The translations under genes and the position numbers were made by a program. From Sorangiineae bacterium NIC37A_2 (GTDB lineage Bacteria; Myxococcota_A; Polyangia; Polyangiales; Polyangiaceae): 38,538 bases of DNA. The stretch lies in the NCBI GenBank assembly GCA_002085155.1, contig NASX01000033.1, positions 14,241 through 52,778 on the forward strand, read 5' to 3'. The notes under the pieces were generated by a model that was not told the origin of the DNA, searched no databases, and saw nothing but the letters and a program-made list of their open reading frames with translations. Below are positions 34,871 to 38,538 of the stretch, piece after piece. Positions within the stretch are counted from its first letter, which is position 1, and every line of letters begins with the position of its first letter.

Positions 34871-35431
34871 ATGTCACACATTCCCGAGATTCTTGCGGCG
34901 GACCGCGAAGTTCCCGACAGCACCATCGAGGTCACCCTCGTTCCCGAACGCGAAACGGCACAGCCGGAAGAGATCGCGTCGTTCGAGCGCCGTTCAGCAA
35001 ACTTAGAATCGCTCATTCGAGACGAGTTTTCAGCTGAGGGTCTCGCTCCATCAGATGACTTCGTGGGCCGGCTCGTCGGCGGTCGCATGGCGAGACGAGG
35101 ACGTTCTCGGTTCCTCGAGCACGGGAGTACAGTTTGTCACCCCGCCCGTGTGAACTTCTTTGGAGACCGCGAGATGGCGACCATCTTGGCGGACGGCTTG
35201 AAAGCGATTCGCGACGACGGTGGACGTGCTGGCGCTGCCAAACGCTATCAACAACTGATCGACAACTCTGACAACCCCGGCGAAGCCGTGGCCGCCAAGG
35301 TTCGAGAAAGGATCAAGCAGATCCGCTGGGCAATGGCCGCCGCGTTGAACGAGCAGGTGCGTCGCGAAGCCATCGAGAGTGGCAACGACCCTGAGGCAGC
35401 AACCTACTTTAAGGTGACGAGCAATGACTGA
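34871..35431 (+). CDS. Uncharacterised protein of the integrative element
   Basis: The ATG at 34871 was preferred over 34832 because GAAAGG lies about eight bases upstream. The 186-aa product was not recognised. It starts MSHIPEILAADREVPDSTIE, has an acidic first half with a conserved-looking segment LESLIRDEFSAEGLAPSDDF, a basic GGRMARRGRSRFLEHG, a segment HPARVNFFGDREMATILADG, and a helical C-terminal half rich in charged residues (RERIKQIRWAMAAALNEQVRR). There is no signal peptide or transmembrane segment. It overlaps the TOPRIM gene by 8 bases, so it may be a replication accessory or regulator made together with the primase. Confidence 0.7.
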   Translation: MSHIPEILAADREVPDSTIEVTLVPERETAQPEEIASFERRSANLESLIRDEFSAEGLAPSDDFVGRLVGGRMARRGRSRFLEHGSTVCHPARVNFFGDREMATILADGLKAIRDDGGRAGAAKRYQQLIDNSDNPGEAVAAKVRERIKQIRWAMAAALNEQVRREAIESGNDPEAATYFKVTSND

Positions 35432-36029
35432 TCCCCAACGGCTTGACCGACGGCTCCCCACCCTGCCGGAGAAAGAGAACTTGGTCCCCACCAAACCGAC
35501 CGTTGCACCAGACGCTCCGGACACACCGGATTTGGCGACCACACCGGACACAGGAGGACCTCCGAGCGAACCCAGCACTAGCACGGACGATCATCTTATC
35601 GACCGGGCCCTGGAGGGACCCGCCCCGCCCGCCCTGCGCGACTACACGGCGGACCAACTCCAAACATTCTCCGACCGCGGAATTCCTGTGGAACGCGCGC
35701 GGCACTATCGCATTTCGTCAGTCACACCCGAAGAGACAAGCCTGGCTTTGGGGTGGCGGATCAGGTCCTCTGCTCTGCGCATGCCGGTCCCGAGAAACGA
35801 CGAGGCGTCGCCCCGGTATCGCATCGACTATCCGGACGAGAATACCCCCCGATACCTGGTCGCCGCAGGCGTCAAGACACATCCGTTCGTGACCGACCTC
35901 GCCCATGATGCAAAGGCAGGTGACGTGCTGGTTGTCACTGAGGCCCCCTTGAAAGCGATCGCTCTGGAGACTGTCGGCATCAGGGCGATTGGCGCCGCAG
36001 GGGTTTGGGCGGGGTGGCGCGACTCCTAA
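35424..36029 (+). CDS. Primase-helicase, N-terminal part: TOPRIM (DUF3854-like) cut by an in-frame TAA
   Basis: The ATG overlaps the upstream gene by 8 bases. The 201-aa product has a Pro/Thr-rich N-terminus (~1-60), a segment DYTADQLQTFSDRGIPVERARHYRI (read as a helical region), RIDYPDENTPRYLVAAGVKTH, and the first half of a TOPRIM fold: VLVVTEAPLKAIALETVG with the catalytic-type Glu173, then AIGAAGVWAGWRDS. It stops at TAA 36027-36029. The same reading frame continues without another stop to 38288, and its first residues supply the Asp-x-Asp half of the fold. The gene is therefore one 955-codon frame with a single premature stop, or two genes needing read-through or reinitiation. Sequencing error is a further option. 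Confidence 0.8.
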   Translation: MTDPQRLDRRLPTLPEKENLVPTKPTVAPDAPDTPDLATTPDTGGPPSEPSTSTDDHLIDRALEGPAPPALRDYTADQLQTFSDRGIPVERARHYRISSVTPEETSLALGWRIRSSALRMPVPRNDEASPRYRIDYPDENTPRYLVAAGVKTHPFVTDLAHDAKAGDVLVVTEAPLKAIALETVGIRAIGAAGVWAGWRDS

Positions 36030-36035
36030 ACGCAC

Positions 36036-38288
36036 TTGCTACACCCAGACCTTCAGTCGGCGGTACAGAAAAGGTGCGAATTCGTCCTCTTGTTCGATTC
36101 GGACTGCTGGCTCAACAACAACGTGGCTCTGGCCATTGCGACTCTGGCTGCGCAACTACGCCAATCGGACGCCGCTTCGGTTCGATTGGCCCTGCTTCCG
36201 CACGCTCGTGACGGGAGCAAACGAGGACCCGACGACGCCTTGGTCCAGGACGGCTTCGAGGCACTCCAGGCACTGATCGACGACGCCGTTCCTTCCGACC
36301 CAATAGAATGGCTGGACACCGTTCCCGAGAGCCTCAAGGCCGTAGCTTTGCTCCGCAGTCTCCCCTTCCTGGCCTCTCTCCATCTTCTTGATGAACCCGA
36401 GTTCGATCTTCTGGTCGCGAGCTTTCGCAAGCACAAGATCCGCGTTCAAAATGTTCGTGACGCCAGGGCGGACTTCCGCAAGAAACTTGCTGCGAAGGCT
36501 CGACAGGGAACCCCCGTCCAAGATCCGCCTCGCTATGGGTTCGACAAGGTAGGGCGGAACTGCGTCATCTGCACCGAAGGCGATACGGGCAGCACCACCT
36601 ACGAACCCTTGTCCAACGTCGGCGCCAAAGTAGTGAGGGAGGAGATCCACGATGACGGCGCCGTTCAGTCACGCATCTTTGTGCTCGAAGGACAACTCGA
36701 AGACGGCACGGCGCTACCGCTTGCCGAAGTTCCCGCCGCGGACTTTTCACGAATGGACTGGGTCTACTCGAGCTGGGGGGCCCGTGCGGCCATTGTCGCC
36801 GGGTCCATGCCTAGGGAGCAGTTCCGCGAGTCCATCCAACTTTTGTCCCGTCCCGAAGTAACCACGGTGTACGGTCATACTGGTTGGCGGGAGATCGACG
36901 GTGAACCAAGCTTCCTTTTCCATGGAGGTGCAATTGGGGATCAAAGCCTTTCCGTGCGCCTCAGCGGATTCATGGAACGCTTCGTCCTGCCGTGTCACGC
37001 GTCCAAGGAACCTCTCGGAGGGGTAGAGCTCGTCTTCCAGCTGCTAGAAGTTGCTCCCCACGAAGTTACGATCCCCCTCGTCAGCGCTGCGTTTCTCGCA
37101 CCGCTCGCTTCGATCGTCTCGCCAGATTTCGCGCTGTGGCTGGTCGGCCCGACTGGCAGCTTGAAGTCAGAGATGGCGAGTCTGGCGGCCTCCTTTTTTG
37201 GCTCGTTCACGCGCCTCACAATGGGGAGCTGGTCCTCGACCGAGAACGCACTCGAGGCCCAAATGTTCGAGGCCAAGGACGTCGTCTTCGTCATCGACGA
37301 CTACGCTCCGCAACCCTCTCCCCGGGCGCGCGCGATTCTTCAAGAGAAGGCCGCGAGAACGATTCGCGGCATGGGGAACGGGTCTTCCAGAAGTCGACTT
37401 CGAGCAGATCTCACTCAGCGTCCCAATCGACCGCCACGCTGCTTGCTTATTTGCACTGGCGAAGAAATGCCTGTGGGAGCTTCGATCTTGGCACGTCTCG
37501 TTCGAATCGATTTAGACCGTGCCTCCATCGATCTGGCCAAGCTAACGGCCGTTCAGAACCAGCGTCAGCGATTGCCGGGAGTCATGGCGGACTACATTCA
37601 CCATCTTCGCCATGACCATCCCCGACTGAAAGACGAACTTCCTGAACGCAAGGTGGCTCGACGCGCGCGGTTCGTGACCCTTGGGGGGCACATGCGGCAG
37701 CCCGAGGCCTTGGCGATGCTCTCGTTGGGGTTCGAGTCTTTCCTCGAGTACGCACAGACTACGTTGGCAATCGGGCCGACTGAACGCGATGCCTGGATGG
37801 AGACCGCTGACAAAGCCCTTTGGCATCTCGGAGAAGGCAATGCGATTCGCATGCGGCAAGGTGATCCGGTGGCCGTCTTTCTGGACTCGCTTCGCGAACT
37901 CCTCGCCTCTGGCGCAGTCTGCCTGAAGCCTCACGGGATGGACTTGGATCTCTTCCCGGAACAGCATCCTATCGGCTGGCAGGATGACCTGCACGTCTAT
38001 CTGCTCATGCAGTTGGCTCACGAAGAGGTGAGCAAGTTGTGTCGCTCTGGCGGCACCTACTTCGGCACATCTGTCGATGCGCTCCGCCAATTGCTGTTCG
38101 ATGCCGGAATGTTGGTCCGACCACGGCGGGGCGACCGCCTGGAAGTTTCAGTCCGGGCCGGGTCGAAAACAATCCGGGTCACCAAGCTCATCAGCACGAA
38201 CCTGAATCTCCCAGCTTCGGACGCTGATGAAACGGCCCCGGAGCACAGTCCCGGTGGGGAAGCGGAGTTAGAGGACCTTCTCAACTAG
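36036..38288 (+). CDS. Primase-helicase, C-terminal part: TOPRIM end plus DUF927-like P-loop helicase
   Basis: This is the in-frame continuation after the TAA. The nearest start is TTG at 36036 with no Shine-Dalgarno; the next in-frame start is after the DSD motif. Of 750 aa, the beginning completes the TOPRIM domain (FVLLFDSDCWLNNNVALAIA; DSD at 21-23; later PDDAL). The middle matches DUF927-type helicases: PPRYGFDKVGRNCVI, VYGHTGWREIDGEPSFLFHG, Walker A GPTGSLKS (from 371), Walker B DVVFVIDDY (~415-423), and NRPPRCLLICTGEE (sensor region). The remainder holds helical regions and a C-terminal winged-helix-like part. It is likely the replication helicase of the element. Frame integrity after the stop argues that the break is recent or tolerated. 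Confidence 0.82.
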   Translation: MLHPDLQSAVQKRCEFVLLFDSDCWLNNNVALAIATLAAQLRQSDAASVRLALLPHARDGSKRGPDDALVQDGFEALQALIDDAVPSDPIEWLDTVPESLKAVALLRSLPFLASLHLLDEPEFDLLVASFRKHKIRVQNVRDARADFRKKLAAKARQGTPVQDPPRYGFDKVGRNCVICTEGDTGSTTYEPLSNVGAKVVREEIHDDGAVQSRIFVLEGQLEDGTALPLAEVPAADFSRMDWVYSSWGARAAIVAGSMPREQFRESIQLLSRPEVTTVYGHTGWREIDGEPSFLFHGGAIGDQSLSVRLSGFMERFVLPCHASKEPLGGVELVFQLLEVAPHEVTIPLVSAAFLAPLASIVSPDFALWLVGPTGSLKSEMASLAASFFGSFTRLTMGSWSSTENALEAQMFEAKDVVFVIDDYAPQPSPRARAILQEKAARTIRGMGNGSSRSRLRADLTQRPNRPPRCLLICTGEEMPVGASILARLVRIDLDRASIDLAKLTAVQNQRQRLPGVMADYIHHLRHDHPRLKDELPERKVARRARFVTLGGHMRQPEALAMLSLGFESFLEYAQTTLAIGPTERDAWMETADKALWHLGEGNAIRMRQGDPVAVFLDSLRELLASGAVCLKPHGMDLDLFPEQHPIGWQDDLHVYLLMQLAHEEVSKLCRSGGTYFGTSVDALRQLLFDAGMLVRPRRGDRLEVSVRAGSKTIRVTKLISTNLNLPASDADETAPEHSPGGEAELEDLLN

Positions 38289-38538
38289 ATCGACGGCCGC
38301 CCCGGCTCGAGCGCCCTGCACGAGAGATTTAGGGCACACGAATGCGGCACGCCCACCACGATTGCGCCTGAACCCTTTGGACGCATATGATTGCCTCGTT
38401 GGCGGTCTTGCCAACGACTGACCAGAGGTGGGCCGTAGTAGCAATGGGGGATGAAAGCCCAAGCTGAGTACGTGGTTCAGGCGCCGAAGGTCGCCTGATG
38501 GATTGTGTACAAGATGGCGAAAGGCACAGGAATCCCTG
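38289..38538. other. Non-coding tail with two small hairpins
   Basis: Two perfect 7-bp stems are visible: CGTTGGC/GCCAACG (38397-38416, 6-nt loop) and TCAGGCG/CGCCTGA (38477-38498, 8-nt loop). Neither has a T-run. A 64-codon minus-strand frame (38268-38462) shows no protein features. No copy of the tRNA-Arg 3' end was found, so the right end of the element lies further on. The region may hold an origin, a terminator or an RNA. Confidence 0.4.

Noticed and set aside
38268-38462. 64-codon minus-strand frame at the right end
   Set aside because: Low-complexity basic translation with no motif or ribosome binding site, overlapping the end of the helicase gene.

Overview
The window looks like chromosomal DNA of a high-GC Gram-negative bacterium of the Myxococcota, most likely class Polyangia. 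This rests on gene content, not on a search. The pointers are a Gly/Thr/Val-repeat lipoprotein next to a DUF1592-family/DUF1552-family pair, two eukaryotic-like Ser/Thr kinases, an OmpA protein with a calcium-binding linker, and an abundance of histidine kinase and c-di-GMP proteins. Genes lie close together, often with ATGA or GTGA start/stop overlaps.

Layout. Positions 1-1070 hold the end of a hybrid sensor kinase (HATPase-REC-GAF). Positions 1071-2064 hold only a broken lipoprotein-like reading frame. Positions 2065-6573 form an envelope cluster: Gly-rich lipoprotein, DUF1592-family protein with a CxxCH motif, and Tat-exported DUF1552 protein. Positions 6570-7001 hold a frameshifted glyoxalase-fold remnant, a small tandem repeat and tRNA-Thr(CGT). 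Next come argJ, metK and a PII gene (glnB/glnK-like), the last two with clear terminators. Positions 10829-17649 hold a membrane Ser/Thr kinase followed closely by an orphan histidine kinase, then ruvB coupled to an unknown membrane protein. Positions 17654-22206 (minus) hold an aldo/keto reductase, a PilT-like ATPase with an apparently duplicated N-terminal domain, and an L,D-transpeptidase lipoprotein. Positions 22383-25567 hold a NUDIX hydrolase, then a REC-EAL protein translationally coupled to an FHA-GGDEF protein (opposing c-di-GMP enzymes) and a small coiled-coil protein. Positions 25584-31014 (minus) hold an EVE-domain protein, ftsH, a TrmA/RlmD-type RNA methyltransferase and an OmpA-family protein. 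A soluble Ser/Thr kinase at 31202-32629 faces away from the OmpA gene.

From tRNA-Arg(CCT) (32689-32762) to the right edge the content changes to an integrative element, apparently inserted at the tRNA 3' end. It carries a small basic protein, a complete tyrosine integrase, a small helix-turn-helix-like protein, a perfect 25-bp hairpin between two operons, an unrecognised 186-aa protein, and a TOPRIM (DUF3854-like)/DUF927-like primase-helicase. That last frame is interrupted by one in-frame TAA exactly between the TOPRIM Glu motif and its Asp-x-Asp motif. Both operons of the element are preceded by the same 15-bp box (14 of 15 identical). The element resembles a phage satellite or small integrative plasmid; its right end is outside the window. 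This element is the best candidate here for something undescribed.

All assignments come from reading motifs by eye; no database search was run.
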